This document shows positions 32,142 to 43,910 of a DNA stretch of 64,000 nt, one piece after another. A program made the translations under genes and the position numbers. The stretch's first letter is position 1; every line of letters starts with the position of its first letter. Where the stretch lies: positions 1-64,000 of the forward strand of contig CAZJWJ010000018.1 of the NCBI GenBank assembly GCA_964549495.1. Reading direction: 5' to 3'. The notes beneath the pieces were generated by a model that saw only the letters and a list, made by a program, of their open reading frames with translations, searched no databases and was not told the DNA's origin. Origin of the DNA: JACKBJ01 sp964549495 (GTDB lineage Bacteria > Chloroflexota > Anaerolineae > Epilineales > Epilineaceae).

Positions 32142-33680
32142 ATGAGTTGCCCAACCGAGGGCGGTGCTGAGCCGCCATGCCGAGTCCTGCTTCTCTCCAC
32201 CTACGACCTCGGCCGGCAGCCGATGGGCCTGGCCTCGCCGGCCGCCTGGCTGCGCCGGGCCGGTTTGGAGGTGCGGGTTCAGGATCTGGCGATCGAGTCG
32301 CTGGATGAGAAGTGGCTGCGCCAGGCCGATGCCGTGGCCATCCACCTCCCGATGCACACCGCCACCCGCATCGCCCTGGAGCTGATCCCGCGCCTCCGCC
32401 GGATCCAGCCGCGGGCTCGGCTGATCGCCTACGGGCTCTACGCCCCGCTGAACGCCGAGGTCTTGAGCGAATTGGGGGTCGGCGCCTGCATCGGCGGCGA
32501 GTACGAGGCGGCGCTGGTGGAAGCGGTGCTGGGAGGCTCGCCGGGCAACTTGCCGGGCAGCCGGCAGCCATCGGCAAGCGCCGCGGATTCTCGGCCGGCC
32601 TCGCGACCGCGCCAGGACGGGGCATCGGCGATCATCCCGCTGGACGCGCTCGACTTCATCCGGCCGGATCGGGCTGGCCTGCCGTCCTTGGACCGTTACG
32701 CAAGGCTGGAAGTCGGCGATGGGGAAAGCCGCCGCGTCGGCTATACCGAGGCCAGTCGGGGCTGCAAGCATCATTGCCGCCATTGCCCGGTGGTGCCGGT
32801 CTACGAGGGGCGCTTCCGCGTGATTCCGGTGTCGGTGGTCCTGGAAGACATCGCGCAGCAGGTGGCAGCCGGGGCCGAGCACATCACCTTCGGCGACCCG
32901 GACTTCCTCAACGGGCCGACGCACGCCCTGCGGGTGGCGCGGGCCCTGCATCGGCGCTTCCCCACGCTCGGCTGGGACGCGACCATCAAGGTCGAGCACC
33001 TGGTCCGGCACGCCGATTTGCTGCCCGAGCTGCGCGCGGCCGGCTGTATCCTGATCACCAGCGCGGTCGAGGCCATCGACGAGGCGGCGCTGGCGGCCTT
33101 CGACAAGGGCCACGATCGCCAGGACTTCGCGCGGGCCGCGGCGCTCTGCCGCCGGGCCGGCATCGCCCTGAGCCCCACCTTCGTGGCCTTCCATCCCTGG
33201 CTGAGCCTGGCGGGTTACCGTGAGCTATTGGCCAGCATCGTCGAGCTGGACTTGATCGATCACGTCGCGCCGGTGCAGCTCTCCATCCGGCTCTTGCTGC
33301 CGGCCGGCTCCAAGCTTATGGATCTGCCGGAGGTCACCGCTCTGGCCGAGGACTTCGATCGCCGGGCCCTGGTCCATCCCTGGCGCCATCCGGACCCGCG
33401 GGTCGATCGGCTACAGCAGGCCGTCGAGGCCGAGGTGGCCGCGGCGGCCGAGGAGGGGGCCGGGCGCCGCGCCACCTTCGAGCGCATCTGGCGTCTGGCC
33501 ACCACCGCCCTCGGGCGGCCGGAGGAGCCCCTGCCGGCGGTGCGCGACGAGATCCTCGGATTGGCCGGCGACGATCTACAGCCCGGCGACTCGGTCGATC
33601 GGCGGGCGCCCATCCCCTACCTGACCGAACCCTGGTACTGCTGAGCGGAGCCCACCACGGCGCAGGTTGCGCCGTTCTGA
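32142..33680 (+). CDS. CUAEP-tail radical SAM selenoprotein (Sec at internal UGA)
   Basis: The frame meets UGA at 33642-33644 after ...LTEPWYC, but this is read here as selenocysteine. Continuing gives Sec501-Ala-Glu-Pro-Thr-Thr and ends at the UGA at 33678-33680 (512 residues). The tail C-U-A-E-P is the defining mark of the CUAEP/CCAEP-tail radical SAM family. Residues about 14-135 form a B12-binding-like Rossmann domain. The radical SAM cluster motif is Cys208-X3-Cys212-X2-Cys215 (CKHHCRHC), followed by a GDPDFLNGP substrate strand. A perfect SECIS-like hairpin follows the recoded codon. The ATG at 32142 has a weak ribosome site. The reaction is unknown; Cys-Sec could be a redox pair or a metal or substrate ligand. 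Confidence 0.9.
33642..33675 (+). promoter_or_regulatory. UGA selenocysteine codon with bacterial SECIS hairpin
   Basis: UGA (33642-33644) is followed after 12 nt by ACGGCGCA (33657-33664), an apical GGU (33665-33667) and TGCGCCGT (33668-33675), a perfect 8-bp stem. The apex GCAGGU-UGC closely resembles GCAGGUCUGC in the E. coli fdhF SECIS. Twenty nt separate UGA from GGU, against 18 in fdhF. SelB would bind this hairpin to deliver Sec-tRNA. Confidence 0.88.
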
Positions 33681-33919
33681 CGCCCTCGTAGCCCATCGTC
33701 CGAGTCCTCCGGACCGTGTACTGGAGCCGACTTCGGTCGCGCGCCGGCTCGGCTTCGGATCCGGCGGGACGCTAGCGCAACGCCCGGGATCTAGACTGCC
33801 TCCACGCCTGATCCCGGCGCGGTGGCGCTGCCCCCTCCCACCCGCCGCGCTCCGCGCCGGGCAGGCGTCCAGTCTCGGCGATTCGTCGAGCCAGCGCCAC
33901 GAGATGGGAGAGATCCGCG

Positions 33920-35398
33920 ATGAGTCCAGCCGCCGGCAGGCCCGACCCCAGCCTGATCAGCGCCGATGCCCTGCGCAGTCTGCTGCGCATGTTGGCCCGC
34001 GATGGCAGCGTGCGCCATAGCCCCTTGGCCGACTGCCGCTTCGTGCGCCGTTCGCTCGAGCGCGCCGGCTTCTCCGACGCGCCCGAAGCCCGGGTCTACG
34101 AGCTGGGCCGGCTGGTGACCGAGGAGGTGGCGGTCGAATTGGGCCGCCTGCGTGCCCTGGCCGGCCTGCCGGCGACCGCCGATCCCCTGGCGGCGATCCG
34201 GGCCGACTTCGGACAGGAGAGCCCGGTGCTCGAAGGCTGGAGCGCGCTCTACTACCTCTGTTTGCAGCCGGAGTTGGGCTTCGATCTGCCCGGCCTCTGC
34301 GAGCAGATCGAGGGCATGCACCGGCGCACGATGCAGCGTCGCCTGCGGCGAGGGACCCGCCTGCTGGCCGCCCACCTGCGCGAACTCGAGCACGAGGCCA
34401 TCCGCGCCGAACGCCAGGAGCGGCTCTGGTCGGCCCTGCCCCGGACCAGCGCGCGCCGGCTGCAGGGGCGGGACGAAGTACTGGAGCTCCTGACCGGCGC
34501 CGTCCTGCGGGGCGAGCCCCGGCTGCTGGCGCTGGCCGGCCCTCCCGGCGGCGGCAAGTCGGCCTTGCTGCGCGCCGTGGCCGAGCGGGCGGTGGTGGAC
34601 GGGGGCTTCGATCACCTGGCCTGGATCGAGGCCGGGGACGGTAGGGCGGAGGATCTGCGTCGCCGGATCGACCAAGCTAGGCAGCGCCGGTCGCCAAGCC
34701 GCTTGCTGCTGCTGGTCGACGGTGTCGATCGGCCCTCGCGCGCCGGCCTGCTCGCGGCGGCCCGGTCTCGAGTCCCGCCCCGGGTCGTCATGCTGGCCGC
34801 GGGCCGGGTCGGCTGGCGCGCTTGGCCCAACCTGCGCGTGGTCGACCTGCCGCCGCTCGAGCGCCGGGCGGCGCTGGCCTTGCTGCGCCAGGAGCTGCGG
34901 GATCGGGGCATGCGCGATCTGGCCGCAGCGCCGGCCGCCGATCTTGCCCCGCTGGTTTCGGCCGCGGCCGGCCAGCCCTTGGCCCTGGTGAGCGCGGTGG
35001 CCGCGCTGCGCGCCGCATCGCTCCGGCGCGTGACCGAAGACCTCCTGATGGGTCGGGGCATGGCCCGCGAGCTCTGTGCCGATCTCTGGGCACCGGCCTG
35101 GGCTCGGCTGGGCCGGGAGGCGCGTCTGGCGGTGCGGGCGGTCATCGCCTCCGGTCGCGGCGGCGCGGCGGCGACCACGGCCGGGGTCGCCGGCCGGTCC
35201 GGCCTCTCGCCCGAGGCCGCCTCCGCGGCCCTCTGCGAAGCCATCGACCGCGGCCTGTTGGAGCGCGTCGAGGGCGCGCGAAGCTGCTGCTTCCACGCCC
35301 GACCGTGGCTGCGGCGCTACCTGGCCGGCCTCGACGGGGCGCGGACCAGCGCCATGCCGCGGGTCGAGCCACTGTCGCTGGAGCAGTCGGCGGATTGA
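33920..35398 (+). CDS. P-loop NTPase of STAND/AAA type
   Basis: The 492-residue protein has an Arg-rich helical N-terminal region (1-185), a Walker A motif GPPGGGKSAL (about 206-215), a Walker B motif LLLLVDGVD (about 260-268) and a C-terminal winged-helix-like region (about 395-460). The layout resembles STAND regulators, which use ATP to switch between states, but no sensor repeats follow, so the partner is unknown. The 239-nt gap before it shows no gene. It ends 90 nt before the convergent DUF4287-type gene. Confidence 0.75.
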   Translation: MSPAAGRPDPSLISADALRSLLRMLARDGSVRHSPLADCRFVRRSLERAGFSDAPEARVYELGRLVTEEVAVELGRLRALAGLPATADPLAAIRADFGQESPVLEGWSALYYLCLQPELGFDLPGLCEQIEGMHRRTMQRRLRRGTRLLAAHLRELEHEAIRAERQERLWSALPRTSARRLQGRDEVLELLTGAVLRGEPRLLALAGPPGGGKSALLRAVAERAVVDGGFDHLAWIEAGDGRAEDLRRRIDQARQRRSPSRLLLLVDGVDRPSRAGLLAAARSRVPPRVVMLAAGRVGWRAWPNLRVVDLPPLERRAALALLRQELRDRGMRDLAAAPAADLAPLVSAAAGQPLALVSAVAALRAASLRRVTEDLLMGRGMARELCADLWAPAWARLGREARLAVRAVIASGRGGAAATTAGVAGRSGLSPEAASAALCEAIDRGLLERVEGARSCCFHARPWLRRYLAGLDGARTSAMPRVEPLSLEQSAD

Positions 35399-35488
35399 TC
35401 GGGAGGCCGGTGATGGACGCCGGGCGTCAGCGCCTGGGATCGTGGACTTGGACGCGACTTGCCCGCGCGGGTGAATCGAGGACGTGGA

Positions 35489-36049
35489 TCAGGCGCGGCC
35501 GTAGGCCTCTCGCAGCCAGCCTAGCAGCTCCGCGTCGACCTCATCGGGCTTGCCGAGGGCGACCTTGTGACTGACCATACCCAGGCTGCCGGCCGGCTGC
35601 AGCCGCTCGGTCTCCGGCTCGCCGGCCAGGTTGATGCCCAGGTCGATCCGGCTCTTGGTGGCGGCCTTGATCAGACCGAACTGCTTGCCGCGTCGCAGGC
35701 TGACGTAGGTCTTCTTGGGCGCGATCTCGACATCCTCGCCGAAGCCCTGGATTTGGTCGACCAGGCGCTCGTAGATCGGGCGCAGGCCGGCCTTGGCCCC
35801 GGCGTATTGGGCCGCAACCAGGCCCTCCTCGGCCGGCGCTGCCTGGCCGGCGGAGCGGGCCTCGTGCGTCACCAAGTTGGCAAAGCCATGGGTCATGCCG
35901 TGCTCGCCCTTGAGCAGCTTCATGATCTCGCCGTGCTTCTCCAGGCCGCTGTCCTGCACGATCCGGATCCACGCTTCCAGCGACTTGCCCGTCTTCTCGG
36001 GCAGGTTGGCGATCATCGAGGCCTTCATCGCCTCCGGGTCCTGGGCCAT
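35489..36049 (-). CDS. DUF4287/DUF5655 domain protein
   Basis: The 186-residue product has an N-terminal DUF4287-like part (about 1-60, with NLPEKTGKSLEAW and GEHGMTHGFANLV) and a C-terminal DUF5655-like part (about 85-186, with PKKTYVSLRRGKQFGLI and a DLGINL strand). Neither domain has an established activity; DUF5655 resembles small nucleic-acid-associated folds. GGAGAA precedes the ATG at 36049. Its promoter contains a LexA-like box, so DNA-damage control is likely if LexA of this organism uses that site. Confidence 0.8.
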   Translation of the reverse strand: MAQDPEAMKASMIANLPEKTGKSLEAWIRIVQDSGLEKHGEIMKLLKGEHGMTHGFANLVTHEARSAGQAAPAEEGLVAAQYAGAKAGLRPIYERLVDQIQGFGEDVEIAPKKTYVSLRRGKQFGLIKAATKSRIDLGINLAGEPETERLQPAGSLGMVSHKVALGKPDEVDAELLGWLREAYGRA

Positions 36050-36099
36050 GTTCGTTCTCCTCGTTCTCGAGATGGGGGCTCGGATGCGTCGCGCCAGAG

Positions 36100-36129
36100 A
36101 TTGTATCGCGTGAACATACGTTCTGTCCA
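36100..36129 (-). promoter_or_regulatory. Promoter with LexA-like box
   Basis: On the minus strand TGGACA (36129-36124) and TACAAT (36105-36100) are 18 bp apart. GAACGTATGTTC (36123-36112) fills the spacer and fits GAAC-RNRY-GTTC, as in the promoters at 3179 and 26939. Confidence 0.7.
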
Positions 36130-36231
36130 GCCCCGGCGCCCAGCCGCGAGGCGGTGCCGGGGTCGGCCGACAAGCACTTCGGATCGTCTGCGTTTGCACC
36201 ACGCCTGGGTCACGCTTGGGTCACTCCTGGA

Positions 36232-39200
36232 TCAGCGACCGCCGAGCGTCGCGCCACCGAGCAAGATCGGGAGGTGGAGGGGCCCGGGGGCTTCACGGGG
36301 CTTGGGCCGGCAGGCGGCGGCGTCCAAGCCGGGCGCCATTCGAGCCGCCAGCGCTGCGCTCAGGGCGCGGGCCGGTGCCGCGGAGACCGGTTCGACGCTC
36401 CGCGAGCCCTCCATCAAGGGCCCGCGATGGCGCACGTGAACGGCGGCCAGCCCGAGATGATCGGATTGGATGCGACCTGCATCGTAGACGGGATGCTCCC
36501 AATGCGTGGCACTGATCAGCATGCCGCCCTGGAAGCCCGGGCTCATGTAGGACCAGGAGGCCAGGTCGATGTACTCCACCTGGCGGCTGTAGAGCCGCTG
36601 GCAGACCAGGTCCAGCGGGCCGTTGGCGTCGTAGAGGAAGACGCTGAAGTCGGTGAAGCCGGCCGGCTCGGCCAGGTTGGCGATGGCCACGGCCGAGGAG
36701 GACGAGCCGAGCGCGCCATCGGCCGGGCGCCGCAGGGACGTCAGGGCCAGCATGCCGGCACCGCGGGCATCCGGATCGGTCGCCGCGGCCGCGGGGGGGC
36801 GGAGCGCGGCGCTTGCATCCACCAGCTCGTATCGCAGAACCTGTCGCCCGGCGGGGTCTCCCTGGGGCTCGAAGCGCCGCTGCAGTTCTGCGACGGCGTG
36901 GATGGCCGGGGCCTCGACCGGCTCGAGCTTCGCGTCCCGGTAGTCCAAGCTCTCCGCGCGCAGGCTGCCGACCCAGGTCCCGGGCAGATCCTCGATCGCC
37001 GGGAGAAGGAAGCTGGCGCTGCCGGCCGGACAGATCCAGTCGATCTGGATATCGATCAGGTCGCCGCTCCGATCGAGCCAGGTGAGCATGACCTTGGCCG
37101 GGCGCTCGAGATCCAGGTTCTGGACCGAGACCCGTGTCGTCCAGCCCTGGTACTCGCTGAAGGTCAGGGGCGCGACGGCGACCCTGCTGGCCTCGGCGCG
37201 GGGCGCGCCATCATCGGTCGGTGCGAGCCAGGTGGGGCGACCCACGTAGCTGTCCAACCAGGGGTCGCTGCCACCGTCGACCACCACGGCCAGGGGGCCA
37301 TCGGATTCGAGCCAGCCATGTCCGACACGCCCATCGGCCAGGCAGGCGGCGCTGTCCAGAGCGCGGGCTTCGCCCGGCGCCAGGCTGACGGTGGTGCAGA
37401 TCTCGGCGGCAGCGCAGTCCTCGATGCCGGCCACGCGGAGCGTGACGGTCTGGCAGGCCTGGCCCGCGTTCTGCACATGGATCCGGCGGAGCGTGCTCAC
37501 ACCGCCATCGAGCATGGGCAGGGCGTAGTGATAGGCCCCGGTTCGGGGACCCGCTGCACCCAGCCGCAGGCGGTCCGGCGCGGCATAGGACAAGGCCTGG
37601 CGGGCACCGCCCGGGAAGGCGCAGTCGCGCTGGACTTCGGCCGAAATCGCCGCGCCTTGCATCCGGTCGATGGGAATGCCTTCGAAGCTCGCTCCGCTGT
37701 CCATGGCTCGGGCCAAGCGCTGCCAGGCCGCGCAGCCTTCGCCGGCCAGCGCCTCGCGCGCGGCTTGGCAGAGCACATCGGCCGCAGTGACCGAGGGATC
37801 CCGGTCGAGGCCGAGGTCGATGGCGCGGACCGCTCCATCGAGGGCGTAGACGACAGCGCTGCGGCTGCCGGCGGGCAGTAGGCTCGCGTCGGCGTCCCAG
37901 CTGCCACCGGGCGCCAGCAAGGGCGAGCAGACCAGACCCAGCGGTGCGGCGCAATCGTCGCCGCAGCTGCTGGCCTCGCCGAAGGCCAGCAGCAGCAGCC
38001 GCGTGGGCCGGTCGCCGAGGGCCTGGATCGCCAGGTTGGCATCGCAAGCGGTGCCGGCGTCCCCGATGTCGATGGCCGGCAGGTAGACCGCCAGCGTCGA
38101 GTCGCCGAGGGCCAAGCGATCGCCGGCGACCCGCTCCACCATCGGAGCGGGCGGACAGAGGGTGGGACCGAGGTCCCGGGCCAGGTGGCTGGCCAGGGAT
38201 CCGCGCAGCGCATGGCCGGTGGACAGTTCGAGCGCGTCGCCGGCCGATGCGTCGCGTGCCCGCCGCGAGACGGTGGCGGCCAGGCCCAGCGCATCGTGCT
38301 GCCAGCGGCCGTCCTCGTCCCAGACCGGATGCTCCCAATGCACGGCGCTGACCAGGGCGCTGCCGGTGAAGTCGCTGGACAGCGGCGAGATGTGGGACAG
38401 GTCCATGTCGACCACCTGGCCCGAGTGGAGCCGCAGGCAATGTTCGTCCAGCCGGCCGTTGGCATCCTGCAGGATCAAGGTGTAATCGGTGAAGCCGCGG
38501 TGCCGGTGGACCAGGTTGCTGACCGAGAGCTGCCAGCTGGCAGCGTCCCGGACTTCGTCCAGCCCACCGATTCGAGGGATGGCGATCAGCCCGACGCCGC
38601 CGTCGAGCCCGCCGGTCGGTCCGCCGGCCGGCCACGCAAAGGCCGAGCGGTGGTCCAGCATGGCATAGCTGGCCGCCTCCGAGAGCCGTTCGCGCTCTCG
38701 GCCTTCGTAGCGCAGCGCGTGAATCGTGCCGGCCAGCGTGTCCAGCAGCCCCGGCATCGCTTCCCCGCCGGGTGTGAACCAGCTCTCGTTTTCTACCCGC
38801 ACCGAGCCGACCCATTTACCGGCCAACTCGCCGGTTACCGGGAGCATGAAGCTCTGGCTGCCGCGGGGGCAGATCCAATCGACCAGGGTGGTGACCACGT
38901 CGCCGGAGCGGTCGAGGAAGTAGACCTTGACCTTGGCGCTTCGATCCGGCGACAGGTTGACCACCTGCACCACCGTATCCCAGCCCTGGTACTCGCTGTA
39001 GTAGAGCGGGCCGTAGAGCGTGGCGCTGCCCGCTACGGTGGCCGTCGGCTCGCGGCCGGAGGTCTGCTCTCCGCGCAGCAGGGGCAAGCCGGCCGCGCTG
39101 CTCAGGGCCCATTGATCGCCGGCGCGCAAGATGCGATCGTCGACCACCAAGGCCAGGGGCTGGTTGCTGCGCAGCCAGGCGCTGCCCTGCCAACCCGGTT

Positions 39201-40185
39201 CCATGCAGCTGGAGGCGGCCACCGACAGGCTTTGTCCCGGTCCGAGGTTGGGGATCTGGCAGTCGACCATTCTCAGGCAATCGTCCTGAGCCTTGAATCC
39301 GATCTCGATCGAGGCGCAGCTTGCGCCCGCGTTCTGGATCTGCAGGATGCTCTCGTGTCCACTCCGATCGGCGAAGACGATAGGGACGGTGTAGCCGAAG
39401 TCATGCGCGTCCGGATCGCGCGCGCCGAGCTGCGCGCCGCCGATGCCGGGTACGCTGGCCCGGGCGCGCAGCGTCGCCGCTTCCAGCTGGATGTCGCAAT
39501 CCCGACCGAGCTGCGCCGCGATCGCGCCGCCATGGCTCAACTCCATCGGCAGGTCCGCGAAGGTCTCGCCGCGGTCGAAGGCCGACTTGAAGGCTGAGTA
39601 GGACCTGCAATCCTGCTCGAAGGCCTGGCGCATGCGCTCGGCGACCAGGTCCGCCACCCGGCGCTCGTCGCCCGGGGCGATGCCGGCCGCGTCGAGGGTC
39701 TGGTCGCCGAAGCTGAAGAGCGTCGCGCCGCGCAGATCGCGCTCGCCCGCCGGCGGGTCGAAGTGCCAGGACTGGCCGGCCGGGATGGATTCCGAGAGCC
39801 GGACGGAGACCCGGGACTGGCAGTCGGGCGTGCAGCCGGTGGGACCTTCGTCCGACCAGCCGACCATCACGACCTTGATCGGCTCCACCGACAGATTCTG
39901 GACCGAGAAGCGCCAGTCGCAGCCGACCTCTTCGTCGAGGGAGGCCAGCGCCGGAAAGTGGACCTGGGCGGCGAGCGCCGCATCGGACGGAACCGCCTGA
40001 TCGACATCGGCCGGTGCCGCGAGCAAGGGCGCGTGGTCCCGTCCCGCCAAGAAGCCCAGCGACAGGCCGATTCCCAGACCGAGCGCGAGGAGCGCGAGCC
40101 ATGGGGCGGGCCCTGGCCGGCTTCGAGGGCGCGAAGGATCCGGATCGGTCGGGGTCGAGACACGATCGGGCGAGGGGTGGGTCAT
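36232..40185 (-). CDS. Large membrane-anchored or secreted protein made of two homologous halves
   Basis: Not recognised as a named family. The 1317-residue product has a Pro/Arg-rich N-terminus and one membrane or signal helix (about 28-47). Two halves of about 600 residues repeat the same order of beta-rich segments: SEYQGWDTVVQV against SEYQGWTTRVSV, FLDRSGD...DWICPRGS against WLDRSGD...DWICPAGS, and HWEHPVWDEDG against HWEHPVYDAG. Conserved cysteine pairs suggest disulphides outside the cell. It ends with PLHLPILLGG, the C-terminal motif shared with other surface proteins here. GGAGG about 10 nt before the ATG at 40185 supports that start over a longer frame. Function unknown. Confidence 0.75.
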   Translation of the reverse strand: MTHPSPDRVSTPTDPDPSRPRSRPGPAPWLALLALGLGIGLSLGFLAGRDHAPLLAAPADVDQAVPSDAALAAQVHFPALASLDEEVGCDWRFSVQNLSVEPIKVVMVGWSDEGPTGCTPDCQSRVSVRLSESIPAGQSWHFDPPAGERDLRGATLFSFGDQTLDAAGIAPGDERRVADLVAERMRQAFEQDCRSYSAFKSAFDRGETFADLPMELSHGGAIAAQLGRDCDIQLEAATLRARASVPGIGGAQLGARDPDAHDFGYTVPIVFADRSGHESILQIQNAGASCASIEIGFKAQDDCLRMVDCQIPNLGPGQSLSVAASSCMEPGWQGSAWLRSNQPLALVVDDRILRAGDQWALSSAAGLPLLRGEQTSGREPTATVAGSATLYGPLYYSEYQGWDTVVQVVNLSPDRSAKVKVYFLDRSGDVVTTLVDWICPRGSQSFMLPVTGELAGKWVGSVRVENESWFTPGGEAMPGLLDTLAGTIHALRYEGRERERLSEAASYAMLDHRSAFAWPAGGPTGGLDGGVGLIAIPRIGGLDEVRDAASWQLSVSNLVHRHRGFTDYTLILQDANGRLDEHCLRLHSGQVVDMDLSHISPLSSDFTGSALVSAVHWEHPVWDEDGRWQHDALGLAATVSRRARDASAGDALELSTGHALRGSLASHLARDLGPTLCPPAPMVERVAGDRLALGDSTLAVYLPAIDIGDAGTACDANLAIQALGDRPTRLLLLAFGEASSCGDDCAAPLGLVCSPLLAPGGSWDADASLLPAGSRSAVVYALDGAVRAIDLGLDRDPSVTAADVLCQAAREALAGEGCAAWQRLARAMDSGASFEGIPIDRMQGAAISAEVQRDCAFPGGARQALSYAAPDRLRLGAAGPRTGAYHYALPMLDGGVSTLRRIHVQNAGQACQTVTLRVAGIEDCAAAEICTTVSLAPGEARALDSAACLADGRVGHGWLESDGPLAVVVDGGSDPWLDSYVGRPTWLAPTDDGAPRAEASRVAVAPLTFSEYQGWTTRVSVQNLDLERPAKVMLTWLDRSGDLIDIQIDWICPAGSASFLLPAIEDLPGTWVGSLRAESLDYRDAKLEPVEAPAIHAVAELQRRFEPQGDPAGRQVLRYELVDASAALRPPAAAATDPDARGAGMLALTSLRRPADGALGSSSSAVAIANLAEPAGFTDFSVFLYDANGPLDLVCQRLYSRQVEYIDLASWSYMSPGFQGGMLISATHWEHPVYDAGRIQSDHLGLAAVHVRHRGPLMEGSRSVEPVSAAPARALSAALAARMAPGLDAAACRPKPREAPGPLHLPILLGGATLGGR

Positions 40186-40636
40186 GCTGCCTGCCTCCGA
40201 TGGTCGACGTGCGACGCGAAGCTGGGCTGACGGCGCTCGAGGCGGGCAGGGCGTGGGGCGAGCACCGGAGCGGTGGGGCGGGACCGGCTGGTCATGAGAT
40301 TCCCGCGCTCGGGTGAGACCCGAACGCCGGGTTCCGGCGGGAGCGCTGGCGGGTGAAGGGGCGCTGAATCGACAGACATCCGAGTGAAGTCCGTACAGCG
40401 GACCAGACGTGGCCGCAGCCGATCTCGTTACGGGCAATTCCATCCGATCGGCGATTCGGTCGAATACACAATGCATGCGGGACGCCGGCCTGATGGCCAG
40501 GGCCGCGGCCATCGATGATCGCCGCGCCGGGCGCGACTCCGCGTCAGCCCGCCCGTGTCCGCCCGCGGGCACTGTGCTACCGTATCGAGGCCATCGACCG
40601 CCCCCTCTCGACACGGTGCTCCGGAGTGCGAACGCC
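40186..40636. other. Divergent intergenic region, no gene recognised
   Basis: These 451 nt separate the duplicated surface-protein gene (minus) from carB (plus). Frames from both sides run into it, but no start with a ribosome site extends either gene convincingly. Short dyads are present (for example GTCCG-N5-CGGAC) and a CTACCGTATCG stretch near 40576 could be a -10 region for carB. No pyrimidine-responsive attenuator was recognised. Confidence 0.4.
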
Positions 40637-43867
<3,231 letters not shown>

Positions 43868-43910
43868 TCCGGACGAGCTCGTGGCGAGCGCATCGTGATC
43901 GACGAGGTCG

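Noticed and set aside
33681..33919. tRNA-Sec gene near the selenoprotein
   Set aside because: No T-arm motif or acceptor stem of suitable form was seen in this gap. selC must be elsewhere if present.
40409..40636. N-terminal extension of carB upstream of 40637
   Set aside because: The extra residues are unlike any CarB and the family alignment begins at MNPTQRSILV.
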